64,000 bases of DNA from Variovorax boronicumulans (GTDB taxonomy: Bacteria; Pseudomonadota; Gammaproteobacteria; Burkholderiales; Burkholderiaceae_C), in the NCBI RefSeq assembly GCF_019352895.1, contig NZ_JAAAFX010000004.1:2295593-2359592 (forward strand). Direction: 5' to 3'. A program made the position numbers and the translations under genes. Of this stretch, positions 18,242 through 28,675 are shown one piece after another (position 1 is the stretch's first letter; every line of letters starts with the position of its first letter). The notes beneath the pieces are model-generated. The model worked only from the letters and a program-made list of their open reading frames with translations, did not search any database and was not told the DNA's origin.

Positions 18242-18257
18242 GGCTTTTTCCGCCGCT

Positions 18258-19673
18258 TCAGTCCGCCGGCGGTTGCGGCCAGGGTTTCTGCGCGCCGCGG
18301 ATCTGCTCGAAGGCGCGCGACACCTGCAGCACGCCCAGGTCGTCGAAGCGCTTGCCCGCGATCTGCAGGCCGATCGGCAGGCCTGCGGCCGAGTAGCCGC
18401 AGTTGACCGAGGCGGCCGGCTGCTCCGACATGTTGTAGGGCACGGTGAAGCCGATGTGCTCCAGCGGACGCAGCGGGTCGTTGGTGGGCGAGGGGTCTTC
18501 GGCGGGCGCCGGCATGTTGGGCGAGACCGGCGAGATCACGTAGTCGAAGCGCGCGCAGGCGTCGACCGTGGCCACGCGCGTCGCATGAAACTGGCTGAAG
18601 GCGCGGAACACGTGGTCGCCGCTGAAGTCCGAGGCGCTCTCGGCCCAGGCGCGGATGTAGGGCAGCACCTTGGCGCGCTGCGCGCCCGGCAGCGTGTTGA
18701 GGTCGACGAAGGAGCGCATGCGCCACAGGTGGTCCATGCCGTCGAGCATGGCCTGCGACATGAAGGGCTGCATCGGCTCGACCGTGGCGCCGGCGCGCTC
18801 GAACAGGCGCGCGGCCTCGTTCACCGCGGCCAGGATCTCCGGGTCGACCGGCAGGCCGCAGCCGGCTTCGAGCAGCAGGCCGATGCGCAGGCCGCGCAGG
18901 TGGCCCGGATCGACCTCGAAGGCCGACCAGTCGATGTCCTGCGCGGGCAGGCTCATGCTGTCGCGCGCGTCGGGTTGGGAGAGCACCTGCATCATCAGCG
19001 CGGCATCGGCCACGGTGCGGGTCATCGGTCCGGCGGCGCGGCCCATGTAGGGCGGGTCGATCGGGATCCGGCCCAGGCTGGGCTTGAGCGTGAAGATGCC
19101 GCACCAGCCCGCAGGCAGGCGCAGCGAGCCGCCGATGTCGGTGCCGATGTGCAGCGGGCCGTAGCCCGCGGCCGCGGCCGCACCCGCGCCGGCGCTCGAG
19201 CCGCCGGGGGTCTTGCGCAGGTCCCAGGGGTTGCGCGCCAGCGTGTGGAAGCTCGACAGCCCCGAGGACAGCATGCCGTAGTCGGGCATGGTGGTCTTGC
19301 TCACGATCACCGCGCCGGCTTCCTTGAGCCGGGCCGCGGGCGGCGCATCGGCCGCGGCCGGGCGCAGCGTGACGGCCGCGGTACCGGCCGGCAGCGGGTC
19401 GCCCTTGGTGGCGATGTTTTCCTTGATCGTGGTCGGCACGCCGTCGAGCGGACCGCGCGCTTCGCCGCTGCGCCAGCGTGCCTCGGAGGCGCGCGCCTGC
19501 TCGAGCGCGGCGTCGGGCCGCAGCAGCCAGGTCGCGCCCAGCTGCGGCTCCCAGCGTGTCACATGGTCGAGCACCGACTGCGTCACCTCGACCGGCGACA
19601 GGCTGCCGTCACGGTAGGCCGCGCCCAGTTCGGTAGCGGAAAGCTCATGCAAGCGCTTGGCGTCCATCGTCAT
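18258..19673 (-). CDS. Amidase signature family enzyme
   Basis: 471 residues. The Ser-cisSer-Lys triad is visible: Lys84 (TTIKENIA), the Ser159/Ser160 pair in PGGSSAGAGAA, and nucleophile Ser183 in DIGGSLRLPAGW. It hydrolyses an amide bond; the substrate is unknown. It is not GatA-like in context, since no gatB or gatC is present. Its position after a peptide-type ABC transporter suggests an imported amide or short peptide. Confidence 0.9.
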   Translation of the reverse strand: MTMDAKRLHELSATELGAAYRDGSLSPVEVTQSVLDHVTRWEPQLGATWLLRPDAALEQARASEARWRSGEARGPLDGVPTTIKENIATKGDPLPAGTAAVTLRPAAADAPPAARLKEAGAVIVSKTTMPDYGMLSSGLSSFHTLARNPWDLRKTPGGSSAGAGAAAAAGYGPLHIGTDIGGSLRLPAGWCGIFTLKPSLGRIPIDPPYMGRAAGPMTRTVADAALMMQVLSQPDARDSMSLPAQDIDWSAFEVDPGHLRGLRIGLLLEAGCGLPVDPEILAAVNEAARLFERAGATVEPMQPFMSQAMLDGMDHLWRMRSFVDLNTLPGAQRAKVLPYIRAWAESASDFSGDHVFRAFSQFHATRVATVDACARFDYVISPVSPNMPAPAEDPSPTNDPLRPLEHIGFTVPYNMSEQPAASVNCGYSAAGLPIGLQIAGKRFDDLGVLQVSRAFEQIRGAQKPWPQPPAD

Positions 19674-19692
19674 CTCGATCGAATTCTTTCAG

Positions 19693-19745
19693 GAACACCG
19701 CGGAACCGGCTGTGCCGGGCCGCTGGTGTTGCCCTCGGGGGCGTC
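19693..19745. repeat. GC-rich hairpin repeat between the binding-protein and amidase genes
   Basis: An imperfect stem pairs AACACCGCGGAACCGGC (19693-19709 region) with GCCGGGCCGCTGGTGTT (ending near 19729). A second small stem, GCCC-TC-GGGGGC, follows. It resembles the palindromic intergenic repeats frequent in Variovorax-type genomes. That resemblance is from memory, not measured. It may attenuate read-through to the amidase. Confidence 0.45.
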
Positions 19746-21233
19746 CTACCAGGAGAGGGCGGACAGGTCGTTGGCGAAGATCGGCAGTTCCTTCCACAGG
19801 CCCTTGACGTTCTTCTTGGCGATGGTCGGGAACTGCGGCTGGAACAGGAAGCCGTTGGCCGCGTCGGCCGCGAGCATCTTCTGCGCGTCGCCCAGCAGCT
19901 TGTTGCGCTCGGTCACGTTGCCCGTGGTCTTGATCTTGTCGAACAGCGCGACGAAGGGCTTGGACTGGTAGCCCCAGTAGTAGTCCGACTTGGCGTAGTT
20001 GCCCAGGTCGAAGGGCTCGACGTGCGAGACGATCGACAGGTCGTAGTTCTTGCTGCCGTAGGTGCCGCTGAGCCACTGCGCCCACTCGACGTTCTGCACC
20101 TTGACCACGATGCCGATCTTGGCCAGCTGGGCCACCACCATCTCGCCGCCCTGGCGCGCGTAGGGCGGCGGCGGCAGCGTCATGGTGAGTTCGAGCGGCG
20201 TCTTCACGCCGGCTTCGGCCAGCAGCTTCTTGGCCTTCTCGATGTCGAAGGGGTTGACGCCGGTGGTGTCGACATAGCCGGGCGCGCCGGGCACGTAATG
20301 GCTGCCGATGGGCGTGCCGAAGCCGTCGGCCGCGCCTTCGATGATCGCCTTGCGGTCGAGCGCGGCCAGGATGGCGCGGCGCACGCGGACATCGTCCAGC
20401 GGCTTCTTGGCGTTGTTGATCGCCAGGATGGTCTTGGCGCGCGAACCGGCCAGGATGGTCTGGAACTGCGGGTTGTTCTTGAACTGCGCCACGATGCGGG
20501 TGGCCGCGCGCGGGAACGCGTCGACGTCGCCGGCCAGCAGCGACGCGGCCTGTGCGGCCGGGTCGGAGATGAAGCGGAAGGTGATCTTGTTGAGCTTGGC
20601 CTGCGCCGGATTGCGGAAGCCGTCCCACTTGCTGAGCACCAGCGAGGCGCCCTTGTTGTAGGTGTCGAGCTTGTAGGGGCCGGTGCCGATCGGCTTGGCC
20701 GCGTTGGTGTCGGCGCTCTTGGGCTCCACGATAATGGACGTGGCCTGGCCCAGCACGAAGGGGAAGTCGGGATCGATTTCCTTGTTGAGCAGCACCACCG
20801 TGTGCTCGTCGATCACCTGCACGCCGATGTTGGCGAAGGTGCGCTTGTCCTTGTTGGTGCTCTTCTCGTTGCCCGCGCGTTCGAAGGCGAACTTCACGGT
20901 CTGCGCGTTGAAGGGCTCGCCATTCTGGAACTTCACGCCCTTGCGCAGGCGAAAGGTGTAGGTCTTCAGGTCGGGCGAGATGTCCCAGCTCTCGGCCAGC
21001 AGCGGCGTCACGCTGCCGTCGGGGTTGATCTTGGTCAGCGTCTCGAAGATGTTGTAGAGCACCACTTCCGAGATCGACACGGCCGCGCTGGTCGTCGGAT
21101 CGAGGCCCGTGGGTTCGAGCGTCATGCCCAGCACCATCGCGTCCTTGCGGTTCTGCGCGAACGCAAAGGTCGGCAGGGCCGAGGCCACCGCGGTCGCGGC
21201 GGAAGCGGTGAGGACGGTACGGCGTTTCAACAT
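19746..21233 (-). CDS. ABC transporter substrate-binding protein, family 5 (peptide/solute)
   Basis: 495 residues with a Tat-like or Sec signal (KRRTVLTASAATAVASALPTFAFA). The SBP_bac_5 domain is marked by SEVVLYNIFETLTKINPDGSVTPLLAESW and GTGPYKLDTYNKGASLVLSKWDG. It binds dipeptides, oligopeptides or similar solutes in the periplasm. It is encoded downstream of two permease and two ATPase genes, 48 bases after the second ATPase. Confidence 0.92.
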   Translation of the reverse strand: MLKRRTVLTASAATAVASALPTFAFAQNRKDAMVLGMTLEPTGLDPTTSAAVSISEVVLYNIFETLTKINPDGSVTPLLAESWDISPDLKTYTFRLRKGVKFQNGEPFNAQTVKFAFERAGNEKSTNKDKRTFANIGVQVIDEHTVVLLNKEIDPDFPFVLGQATSIIVEPKSADTNAAKPIGTGPYKLDTYNKGASLVLSKWDGFRNPAQAKLNKITFRFISDPAAQAASLLAGDVDAFPRAATRIVAQFKNNPQFQTILAGSRAKTILAINNAKKPLDDVRVRRAILAALDRKAIIEGAADGFGTPIGSHYVPGAPGYVDTTGVNPFDIEKAKKLLAEAGVKTPLELTMTLPPPPYARQGGEMVVAQLAKIGIVVKVQNVEWAQWLSGTYGSKNYDLSIVSHVEPFDLGNYAKSDYYWGYQSKPFVALFDKIKTTGNVTERNKLLGDAQKMLAADAANGFLFQPQFPTIAKKNVKGLWKELPIFANDLSALSW

Positions 21234-21281
21234 GGGCAGGCTCCAGGCAAAGACAGGAAGAAGGAAAGTGCAGACCTTATA

Positions 21282-22115
21282 TCAAGCGGGCTGTGCCCGC
21301 GCGCGCACCGGGGGCTCGGCGCGCGGCACGGCCGCCAGCAGCGCCTGCGTGTAGGGGTGCTCGGCATGGGCGAACAGCCGCAGCGGTTCGCCGCGCTCGA
21401 CCACCACGCCGCGGTGCAGCACGCAGACCTCGTCGCACAGGTGGTTGACCACCGCGAGGTCGTGGCTGATCAGCAGGTAGCTGATGCCGAACTGCTGCTG
21501 CAGGTCCTGCATGAGGTTGAGCACCTGCGCCTGCACCGACACGTCGAGAGCGCTCACCGGCTCGTCGGCCACGATGAGCTTGGGCCGCGTGATCAGCGCC
21601 CGCGCAATCGCGATACGCTGGCGCTGGCCGCCGGAGAACTCGTGCGGGTACTTGCCCAGGTCGGTGCTGCGCAGGCCCACTGCCGCCAGCGATTCGGCCG
21701 CGCGTTCGCGCTGCTCGCTGCGGCTGGTCTCGGCCAGTGCCTCGAGGGGCTCGGCGACGATGCGCGCCACGGTCTGGCGCGGGTCGAGTGAACCGTAGGG
21801 GTCCTGGAACACCATCTGCAGGTCGCGCCGCGCGGTGCGCAATTCGGCGCGCGGCAGCCGGTGCAGGTCGCGGCCCAGCAGCTTCACGCTGCCGGAGGTG
21901 GGCTGGTCGAGTGCCATCACGAGGCGCGCGATGGTCGACTTGCCCGAGCCCGATTCGCCGACGATGCCCAGGCTGCGCCCGGCCTCGACGCGGAAGCTCA
22001 CGCCGTTGAGCGCCTGCACCAGCGGCGGCGGCGCGAACAGCGATTCGCGCGGCAGCGCGTAGTGGCGCACCAGGTCGGTGACTTCGAGCAGGGGCGTGGC
22101 AGGGGTGGTCGTCAT
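21282..22115 (-). CDS. Peptide-type ABC transporter ATP-binding protein (DppF/OppF-like)
   Basis: 277 residues. Walker A GESGSGKST is at 53-61, with signature FSGGQRQRIAIARAL and Walker B LIVADEPVSALDVS. The N-terminal insertion between strand 1 and Walker A (PRESLFAPPP) and the C-terminal HPYTQALLAAVP segment are typical of DppF/OppF. The start overlaps the stop of the preceding ATPase gene (ATGA). Confidence 0.92.
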   Translation of the reverse strand: MTTTPATPLLEVTDLVRHYALPRESLFAPPPLVQALNGVSFRVEAGRSLGIVGESGSGKSTIARLVMALDQPTSGSVKLLGRDLHRLPRAELRTARRDLQMVFQDPYGSLDPRQTVARIVAEPLEALAETSRSEQRERAAESLAAVGLRSTDLGKYPHEFSGGQRQRIAIARALITRPKLIVADEPVSALDVSVQAQVLNLMQDLQQQFGISYLLISHDLAVVNHLCDEVCVLHRGVVVERGEPLRLFAHAEHPYTQALLAAVPRAEPPVRARAQPA

Positions 22116-23101
22116 GCCACGGCCTCCTCGGTGGCCAGGGCCTCGTCGAGCCGCAGGCAGCGCGCCAGGTGGCCATGCGGCAACGGCGTGGCAGGCGGGC
22201 GCGTGGTGTGGCAGGCGTCGACCGTGAGCCGGCAACGGCCCGCGAAGGGGCAGCCCGGCGGCAGGTCGACCAGTTCGGGCACGCTGCCGCGTATGGTCGC
22301 GAGCCGCGTGCCGCGCGGGGCGCCCAGCGCGGGGCGGGCCGCGAACAGGCCCTGGGTGTAGGGGTGCGCACGGGCCGCGAACAGCGTGTCGGTCGGGCCG
22401 CTCTCGACGATGCTGCCGCCGTACATCACGGCCATCTTCGAGACGCTCTGCGCGATCACGCCCAGGTCGTGCGAGATCAGGATCAGCGCCATGCCGCGCT
22501 CGGCCACCAGGCTCTGGATCAGGTCGAGGATCTGCTTCTGGATCGTCACGTCCAGCGCGGTGGTCGGCTCGTCGGCGATCAGCAGGTCGGGCCCGCAGGC
22601 CAGCGCCATCGCGATGCCGATGCGCTGGCGCTGGCCGCCGGAGAACTGGTGCGGGTAGGCGTCGAGACGAGAGGCCGGGTCGGGAATGCCCACGCGCTCG
22701 AGCAGCGCCAGCACCTCGGCGCGCGCCGCGGCGCCGGTGAGCCCGCGGTGCAGCCGCAGCGGCTCGCCGATCTGGCGCACGATGGTGTGCACCGGGTTCA
22801 GCGCCGTCATCGGCTCCTGGAAGATCATGCCGATGCGGTTGCCGCGGATCTGGCACATCGCCTTCTCGCTGCGGCCCACGAGCTCGGTGCCGTCGAACTT
22901 GATGCTGCCCGTGACCCTGGCGCTCGCGGGCAGCAGGCCCATGAGCGACATCACGGTGATCGACTTGCCGCAGCCCGATTCGCCCACGATGCCCAGCGTC
23001 TCGCCGCGCTCGAGCGTGAAATCGATGCCGCGCACGGCCTCGGCCGGGCCGCGCTGCGTCTGCAGGCCGATGTGGAGGTCTTTGACTTCGAGGAGGGCCA
23101 T
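22112..23101 (-). CDS. Peptide-type ABC transporter ATP-binding protein (DppD/OppD-like)
   Basis: 329 residues. Walker A GESGCGKS is at 40-47, with signature FSGGQRQRIGIAMAL and Walker B LLIADEPTTALDVT. A C-terminal oligopeptide/dipeptide domain has two cysteines (CPFAGRC...ACH) that hold an iron-sulfur cluster in some DppD proteins. The ATG at 23101 follows the permease stop by two bases. Confidence 0.92.
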   Translation of the reverse strand: MALLEVKDLHIGLQTQRGPAEAVRGIDFTLERGETLGIVGESGCGKSITVMSLMGLLPASARVTGSIKFDGTELVGRSEKAMCQIRGNRIGMIFQEPMTALNPVHTIVRQIGEPLRLHRGLTGAAARAEVLALLERVGIPDPASRLDAYPHQFSGGQRQRIGIAMALACGPDLLIADEPTTALDVTIQKQILDLIQSLVAERGMALILISHDLGVIAQSVSKMAVMYGGSIVESGPTDTLFAARAHPYTQGLFAARPALGAPRGTRLATIRGSVPELVDLPPGCPFAGRCRLTVDACHTTRPPATPLPHGHLARCLRLDEALATEEAVA

Positions 23102-23103
23102 GG

Positions 23104-23979
23104 TCAGCGTGCCCGTGCGAGACGCGGGTCGAGCAGATCGCGCAATCCGTCGCCCAGGAGATTGAGGCCGAGCACCGCGAACGCGATCGCCAGGCCGGGG
23201 AACACCGCCAGCAGCGGTGCCTGGAACATCAGGGTCTGGGCTTCGGCGAGCATGCGGCCCCACGAAGGCTGCGGCGGCTGCGTGCCCAGGCCCAGGTACG
23301 AGAGCGCGGCCTCGGCCAGGATCGCGATCGCGAAGCGGATCGTGATCTGCACGATCAGCACCGCCGAGATGTTGGGCAGCACGTGCTGCAGCGTGATCGA
23401 GAAGCCGCCCTTGCCGCAGGCGCGTGCGGCCGCGATGTATTCGCGCGACCAGATCGCGTTGGCCGAGGCGCGCGTGATGCGCGCGAAGGTCGGGATGTTG
23501 TAGATGCCGATGGCGACGATCGCGTTGACGATGCCCGGGCCGAACACGGCCGTCATCATGATGGCCGACAGGATCGCGGGGAAGGCCAGCGAGAAGTCGC
23601 TGAAACGCATGATGGCTTCCTCGACCCAGCCGCGCCGCGCGGCCGCGAGCAGGCCCAGCGCCGTGCCCACCACCAGGCCGATGCCGACCGCGATCAGGCC
23701 GACCAGGATCGAGGCGCGCGCGCCCACCAGCAGCAGCGAGGCCACGTCGCGGCCGAAGGGATCGGTGCCCAGCCAGTGCGACAGGCTCGGCCCCTGCAGC
23801 TTGCTGGCCATGTCCATCTCGTAGGGCGACCAGGGGGTCCAGACCAGCGACACTGCGGCGGCCAGCAGCAGCAGCAGCGTGAGCACCGCGCCGATGACGA
23901 AGCTGCGGTGGTGCAACGCGCGGCGCCAGAAGCCGGGCACCTTCATGGCGGTGGGCGCCAAGGTGGGGAGCGCGCTCAT
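23104..23979 (-). CDS. Peptide-type ABC transporter permease (DppC/OppC-like)
   Basis: 291 residues. An N-terminal OppC_N segment (RRALHHRSFVIGAVLTLLLLL) precedes the BPD_transp_1 core, with EYIAAARACGKGGFSITLQHVLPN as the conserved EAA loop. About six transmembrane helices. It is separated from the upstream permease gene by a repeat-bearing 94-base gap. Confidence 0.92.
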   Translation of the reverse strand: MSALPTLAPTAMKVPGFWRRALHHRSFVIGAVLTLLLLLAAAVSLVWTPWSPYEMDMASKLQGPSLSHWLGTDPFGRDVASLLLVGARASILVGLIAVGIGLVVGTALGLLAAARRGWVEEAIMRFSDFSLAFPAILSAIMMTAVFGPGIVNAIVAIGIYNIPTFARITRASANAIWSREYIAAARACGKGGFSITLQHVLPNISAVLIVQITIRFAIAILAEAALSYLGLGTQPPQPSWGRMLAEAQTLMFQAPLLAVFPGLAIAFAVLGLNLLGDGLRDLLDPRLARAR

Positions 23980-24073
23980 AGCGGCCGCCGCCGGGCCGCC
24001 CCAAGGCGGGCCGCGCCTCCCCCTTGGGGGGTGGAGTTACACGCCGCGAAGCGGTGTGAAAAGCTGGGGGGCG
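23980..24073. repeat. Intergenic hairpin cluster (REP-like) between two permease genes
   Basis: Three short GC-rich dyads lie in 94 bases: GGCCGCC-CCAA-GGCGGGCC near 23994-24011, CCCCC-TT-GGGGGG near 24018-24031, and ACGCCGC-GAA-GCGGTGT near 24040-24056. Such clusters are common between genes of Comamonadaceae. That statement is from general knowledge; no copy count was possible. It interrupts an otherwise tightly packed transporter operon and could alter the stoichiometry of DppB- and DppC-type products. Confidence 0.5.
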
Positions 24074-25377
<1,304 letters not shown>

Positions 25378-25395
25378 GCCCGCGCGCCGGGTCGA

Positions 25396-25830
25396 TCAGC
25401 CTGCGGCCTGGGCCTTTGCGGCCTTTTTCTTCCTGGGGGCTTTGGCCGTGCCAGGACCGGCTGCGGTGAAGAAATCAGAGGCCTTTCGCCCCTTGCCCTT
25501 GCGGCCCGCGGTCTGGGCCGGCTCGACATGTGTTTTCGCTGCCGAGGGTGCCGGCAGGTGGACCATGGCCGGGCGCTCCTTGTCGCTGCGCAGGCGTTCG
25601 GCTTCCATGCGTGCGGCCGTGGCTTGCGTTTTGCGGGTCTGCTCGTCGGCGTCGCGCACCCGTTCGGTGCTCGGCGCGGCATCCGTGGGCAGGGCCTGGC
25701 CGCCGGGGCAGGGCTGGTCGGTGTAGGTGCTGCCGCAGCGCCAGGTGCCGGCCGCTGCAGGGGCCGCAGCAGCCATCGCGATGCAGGCAATGGCCGTGGC
25801 GATGGACCGGTGAAGTCTCTGGACTTTCAT
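25396..25830 (-). CDS. Exported protein with DUF4124-like N-terminus
   Basis: 144 residues. A signal peptide (ATAIACIAMAAAAPAAA) is followed by TWRCGSTYTDQPCPGG, which matches the DUF4124 pattern (aromatic, Tyr-Thr/Ser-Asp-x-Pro-Cys). A coiled-coil-like charged region and a Lys/Ala-rich tail follow. Periplasmic location is likely. No specific function is known. Confidence 0.75.
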   Translation of the reverse strand: MKVQRLHRSIATAIACIAMAAAAPAAAGTWRCGSTYTDQPCPGGQALPTDAAPSTERVRDADEQTRKTQATAARMEAERLRSDKERPAMVHLPAPSAAKTHVEPAQTAGRKGKGRKASDFFTAAGPGTAKAPRKKKAAKAQAAG

Positions 25831-25881
25831 TTTTTTCGTCTCCCTTCCTTCTCTTTCCTCTGTCGCTCGGTGGCGCCGCGC

Positions 25882-26529
25882 TCAGGGTGCGGCGGGCTCG
25901 CTCGCTCCTTCGCCGGTGCTCTCGCCCGGTTCGCGCCGGGGCGGCTTGGGGCGTGGGGGCTTGCTCGTGTGGATCAGCAGCGTGGCCTTCTCCATCTCGC
26001 CGGCCAGCAGTGCAGGCACTGCATGCAGCGTGCGGACGATCGCGTCGTCGATGGCTTCGCGCTGTTCCTTGAGTGGCTTCTTGAGCACCCAGTTCACCAC
26101 TTCGGATTTCACGCCCGGGTGGCCGATGCCGAGGCGCAGCCGCCAGTAGTCGCCCGTGCCCAGCTGCGCATGGATGTCGCGCAATCCGTTGTGGCCCGCA
26201 TGGCTGCCGCCGAACTTGAGCTTGGCCTGGCCGGGCACCACGTCGAGTTCGTCGTGCACCACCAGGATCTCCTGCGGCGCGATCTTGAAGAAGCGCGCGA
26301 GCGCCGCCACCGACTTGCCCGAGAGGTTCATGAAGGTCTGCGGCTCGAGCAGCCAGACCGGCTGCCCATGCACCGTCGCACGCGCCGCGAAGCCGTGGTA
26401 GCCGCGCTCGGGCGCGAGGGTGACTTTGAGGTCGCGCGCCAGTGCGTCGATCCACCAGAAGCCCGCGTTGTGCCGCGTGGCTTCGTATTCCGGGCCCGGG
26501 TTGCCCAGGCCGACGAACAACTTGATCAT
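25882..26529 (-). CDS. pth: Peptidyl-tRNA hydrolase
   Basis: Releases tRNA from stalled peptidyl-tRNA. 215 residues. Asn10 and catalytic His20 are present ([20 protein letters not shown]), with FMNLSGKSV and [26 protein letters not shown] following. The C-terminus has an extra basic, Pro-rich tail (RPKPPRRE) beyond the usual length of about 190. It lies downstream of rplY. Confidence 0.96.
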   Translation of the reverse strand: MIKLFVGLGNPGPEYEATRHNAGFWWIDALARDLKVTLAPERGYHGFAARATVHGQPVWLLEPQTFMNLSGKSVAALARFFKIAPQEILVVHDELDVVPGQAKLKFGGSHAGHNGLRDIHAQLGTGDYWRLRLGIGHPGVKSEVVNWVLKKPLKEQREAIDDAIVRTLHAVPALLAGEMEKATLLIHTSKPPRPKPPRREPGESTGEGASEPAAP

Positions 26530-26558
26530 GGCGTGATTATCGGTGTGCCCCAAACGGA

Positions 26559-26583
26559 AACGGCCCGCACGAGGCGGGCCGTT
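26559..26583 (-). terminator. Rho-independent-type terminator after rplY
   Basis: A perfect 10-base stem, AACGGCCCGC (26559-26568) and GCGGGCCGTT (26574-26583), with a 5-base loop. On the minus strand it is followed by a T-rich stretch (TTTCCGTTT). It lies 21 bases beyond the rplY stop and 30 bases before the pth start, so pth either reads through or has its own promoter. Confidence 0.8.
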
Positions 26584-26604
26584 GGTCTGCAGCAGAAGAA
26601 GGGT

Positions 26605-27294
26605 TTACTTCTTGGCAGGGGTCTTGGCAGCAGGGGTCTTGGCCGCGGGCGCCTTGGCGCCAGCCTTGCCACCCTTGCCGGCCGGTGCAGCAGCGGCGGC
26701 TTCAGCGCCTTCCACCGGTGCATCGACTTCTTCGGCCGCCGGTGCGGTGGCCGAGGCCAGCACCAGGTTCGGCTTGCCGTGGCTGACCCACTTCACACCG
26801 CGCGGCAGCTTGATGTCCTTGAGCGTGACGGTGCCGTTCTTCTTGAGGCCCGACAGGTCGACCTCGATGAATTCGGGCAGTTCTGCGGGCAGGCCGTTGA
26901 CTTCGAGTTCGGTGGCCACGTGGTTGACCAGGTTCAGCTCGATCTTGACGGCTTCGGACTCTTCTTCACCCTTGAAGTGCAGTGGCACCTTCATGGTCAT
27001 GCGGGTCTTGGCATCGACGCGTTGGAAGTCGATGTGCTGAACCAGCGGACGGAAGGGGTGGTATTGCACGTCGCGCAACAGCACCTTGCTCACCGCGCCG
27101 TCCAGTTCCATCTCGAGGATGGAGGCGTGGAAGGCTTCCTTCTTCAGGGCGTGCCACAGCGCGTTGTGATCGATTTCGATCAGCTGGGGCGTGACGTCAC
27201 CACCGTAGACGATGCCGGGGGTCTTGCCCGAGATGCGGAGACGGCGGCTCGCACCCGTGCCCTGCTTGGCGCGCTCAAAAGCGACGAATTTCAT
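26605..27294 (-). CDS. rplY: 50S ribosomal protein L25/CTC family
   Basis: Binds 5S rRNA. 229 residues, the long CTC-type form: an L25 domain (to about 95) with [16 protein letters not shown], then the TL5 C-terminal domain. A final tail of about 30 residues consists of Lys/Ala/Pro repeats ([11 protein letters not shown]). The ATG at 27294 has AAGGAG seven bases upstream. It sits in the conserved order prs-rplY-pth. Confidence 0.96.
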   Translation of the reverse strand: MKFVAFERAKQGTGASRRLRISGKTPGIVYGGDVTPQLIEIDHNALWHALKKEAFHASILEMELDGAVSKVLLRDVQYHPFRPLVQHIDFQRVDAKTRMTMKVPLHFKGEEESEAVKIELNLVNHVATELEVNGLPAELPEFIEVDLSGLKKNGTVTLKDIKLPRGVKWVSHGKPNLVLASATAPAAEEVDAPVEGAEAAAAAPAGKGGKAGAKAPAAKTPAAKTPAKK

Positions 27295-27411
27295 AGTTAA
27301 CTCCTTGGAGCGATGGCGCAATTGCCACCCGCTTCTTGAGCGCCGACCGCGACCAGTGCGGCGCCGGTTTCAAAATGGCCTCCCGAGCGGGAAGCCTGCT
27401 TTTTGCTCAGA

Positions 27412-28386
27412 TCAGAACAGGTTGTCCTGGTCCGAGAACAAACTCATCACCGACTCACCCTTGGAGATGCGCAGGATCGTTTCGGCGATCAGCGGGGCCA
27501 CGGAGAGCTGACGGATCTTCTTGCAGCCCAGCGCGGTGTCGGAAAGAGGAATGGTGTTGGTCACGACGACTTCGTCGAGTGCCGAGCCCTGCGCGATGCG
27601 CTCGATGGCCGGACCCGAGAAGATCGGGTGCGTGCAGTAGGCGTAGACCTTCTTGGCGCCGCGCTCCTTGAGCACCTCGGCGGCTTTGACCAGCGTGCCG
27701 GCCGTGTCGATCATGTCGTCCATGATCACGCAGTTGCGGCCGTCGATCTCGCCGATCACATTCATCACTTCGCTCACGTTCGCCTTGGGGCGACGCTTGT
27801 CGATGATGGCCAGGTCGGTGTTCAGTTGTTTGGCCAGTGCACGTGCGCGGACCACGCCGCCCACGTCGGGCGAGACCACGATCAGGTCTTCGTAGTTCTT
27901 CTGGCGCAGGTCGCCCAGCAGCACCGGCGACGCGTAGATGTTGTCGACCGGGATGTCGAAGAAGCCCTGGATCTGGTCGGCGTGCAGGTCCATCGTGAGC
28001 ACGCGGGACACACCCACGGTCTGCAGCAGGTCGGCCACCACCTTGGCCGAGATCGGCACGCGGCTCGAACGCGGACGACGGTCCTGGCGGGCGTAGCCGT
28101 AGTAGGGGATGACGGCGCTGATTCGCTCGGCCGAAGCGCGCTTGAGCGCATCGACCATCATCAGCAGTTCCATCAGGTTCTCGTTGGTCGGCGCGCAGGT
28201 CGACTGCACGACGAACACATCGCGGGCCCGGACGTTCTGATTGATTTCGACGGTGACTTCGCCGTCGGAGAAGCGGCCCACGCGGGCAGCGCCGAGACCG
28301 GTGCCGAGATGCTGAGCGATCTCCGCGGCAAGACCCGGATTGGCATTGCCGGTGAAAACCATGAAGTCAGGATGTTGAGCCTGCAT
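27412..28386 (-). CDS. prs: Ribose-phosphate pyrophosphokinase
   Basis: Makes PRPP from ribose 5-phosphate and ATP. 324 residues. The catalytic flexible-loop and binding segments are present: [52 protein letters not shown], and the PRPP loop [14 protein letters not shown]. The ATG at 28386 was chosen over an upstream in-frame start. The 170-base leader towards tRNA-Gln holds four hairpins in a row. Confidence 0.97.
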   Translation of the reverse strand: MQAQHPDFMVFTGNANPGLAAEIAQHLGTGLGAARVGRFSDGEVTVEINQNVRARDVFVVQSTCAPTNENLMELLMMVDALKRASAERISAVIPYYGYARQDRRPRSSRVPISAKVVADLLQTVGVSRVLTMDLHADQIQGFFDIPVDNIYASPVLLGDLRQKNYEDLIVVSPDVGGVVRARALAKQLNTDLAIIDKRRPKANVSEVMNVIGEIDGRNCVIMDDMIDTAGTLVKAAEVLKERGAKKVYAYCTHPIFSGPAIERIAQGSALDEVVVTNTIPLSDTALGCKKIRQLSVAPLIAETILRISKGESVMSLFSDQDNLF

Positions 28387-28442
28387 GAGCGCGTCCAGCA
28401 ATGCAAATGGCTCTTCAGGGAGCCGCCAGTGTTCTCGTGGTC

Positions 28443-28547
28443 TTTGCAGCCGACCGGCTGCAAATCTCGTTGGCCGCGGCGGCGCCGCGGATTTCTTTCA
28501 TCACGGCCTGTGGGCCGTGATTCATGTCCCACGACCATCGGTCGTGA
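28443..28547 (-). promoter_or_regulatory. Hairpin array in the leader between tRNA-Gln and prs
   Basis: Four dyads stand close together: TTTGCAGCCG/CGGCTGCAAA (28443-28464), a CCGCGG/CCGCGG stem at about 28473-28490, TCACGGCC/GGCCGTGA (28501-28520), and CACGACC/GGTCGTG (about 28530-28546). None has a clear T tract in the direction of prs. They may process or protect the tRNA 3' side, attenuate prs, or be an inserted repeat cluster. Confidence 0.55.
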
Positions 28548-28556
28548 GGTGTGTTT

Positions 28557-28633
28557 TGGCAGGGGCGGAAGGATTCGAACCTTCGCATGCTGGAATCAAA
28601 ATCCAGTGCCTTAACCAGCTTGGCGACGCCCCT
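28557..28633 (-). tRNA. tRNA-Gln (TTG anticodon)
   Basis: 77 bases including an encoded CCA. The acceptor stem AGGGGCG pairs with CGCCCCT; the D-loop, the anticodon stem CTGGA/TCCAG with loop TTTTGAT (anticodon TTG), and a T-arm with GGTTCGAATCC are all intact. It lies between ispE and prs, its conserved position in betaproteobacteria, and is probably processed from a longer transcript. Confidence 0.97.
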
Positions 28634-28675
28634 ACACGGGTTGACGACCGAGGCCGTCAACCGATATTTCTCTTT

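Noticed and set aside
17823..21791. Plus-strand open frame of 1322 codons
   Set aside because: Runs antisense to the TTC38-like, amidase and binding-protein genes; translation is repetitive Arg/Gly/Ala without family features.
28415..28660. Small open frame over tRNA-Gln and the prs leader
   Set aside because: It is read through the tRNA and hairpins and has no ribosome-binding site; RNA structure explains the sequence.
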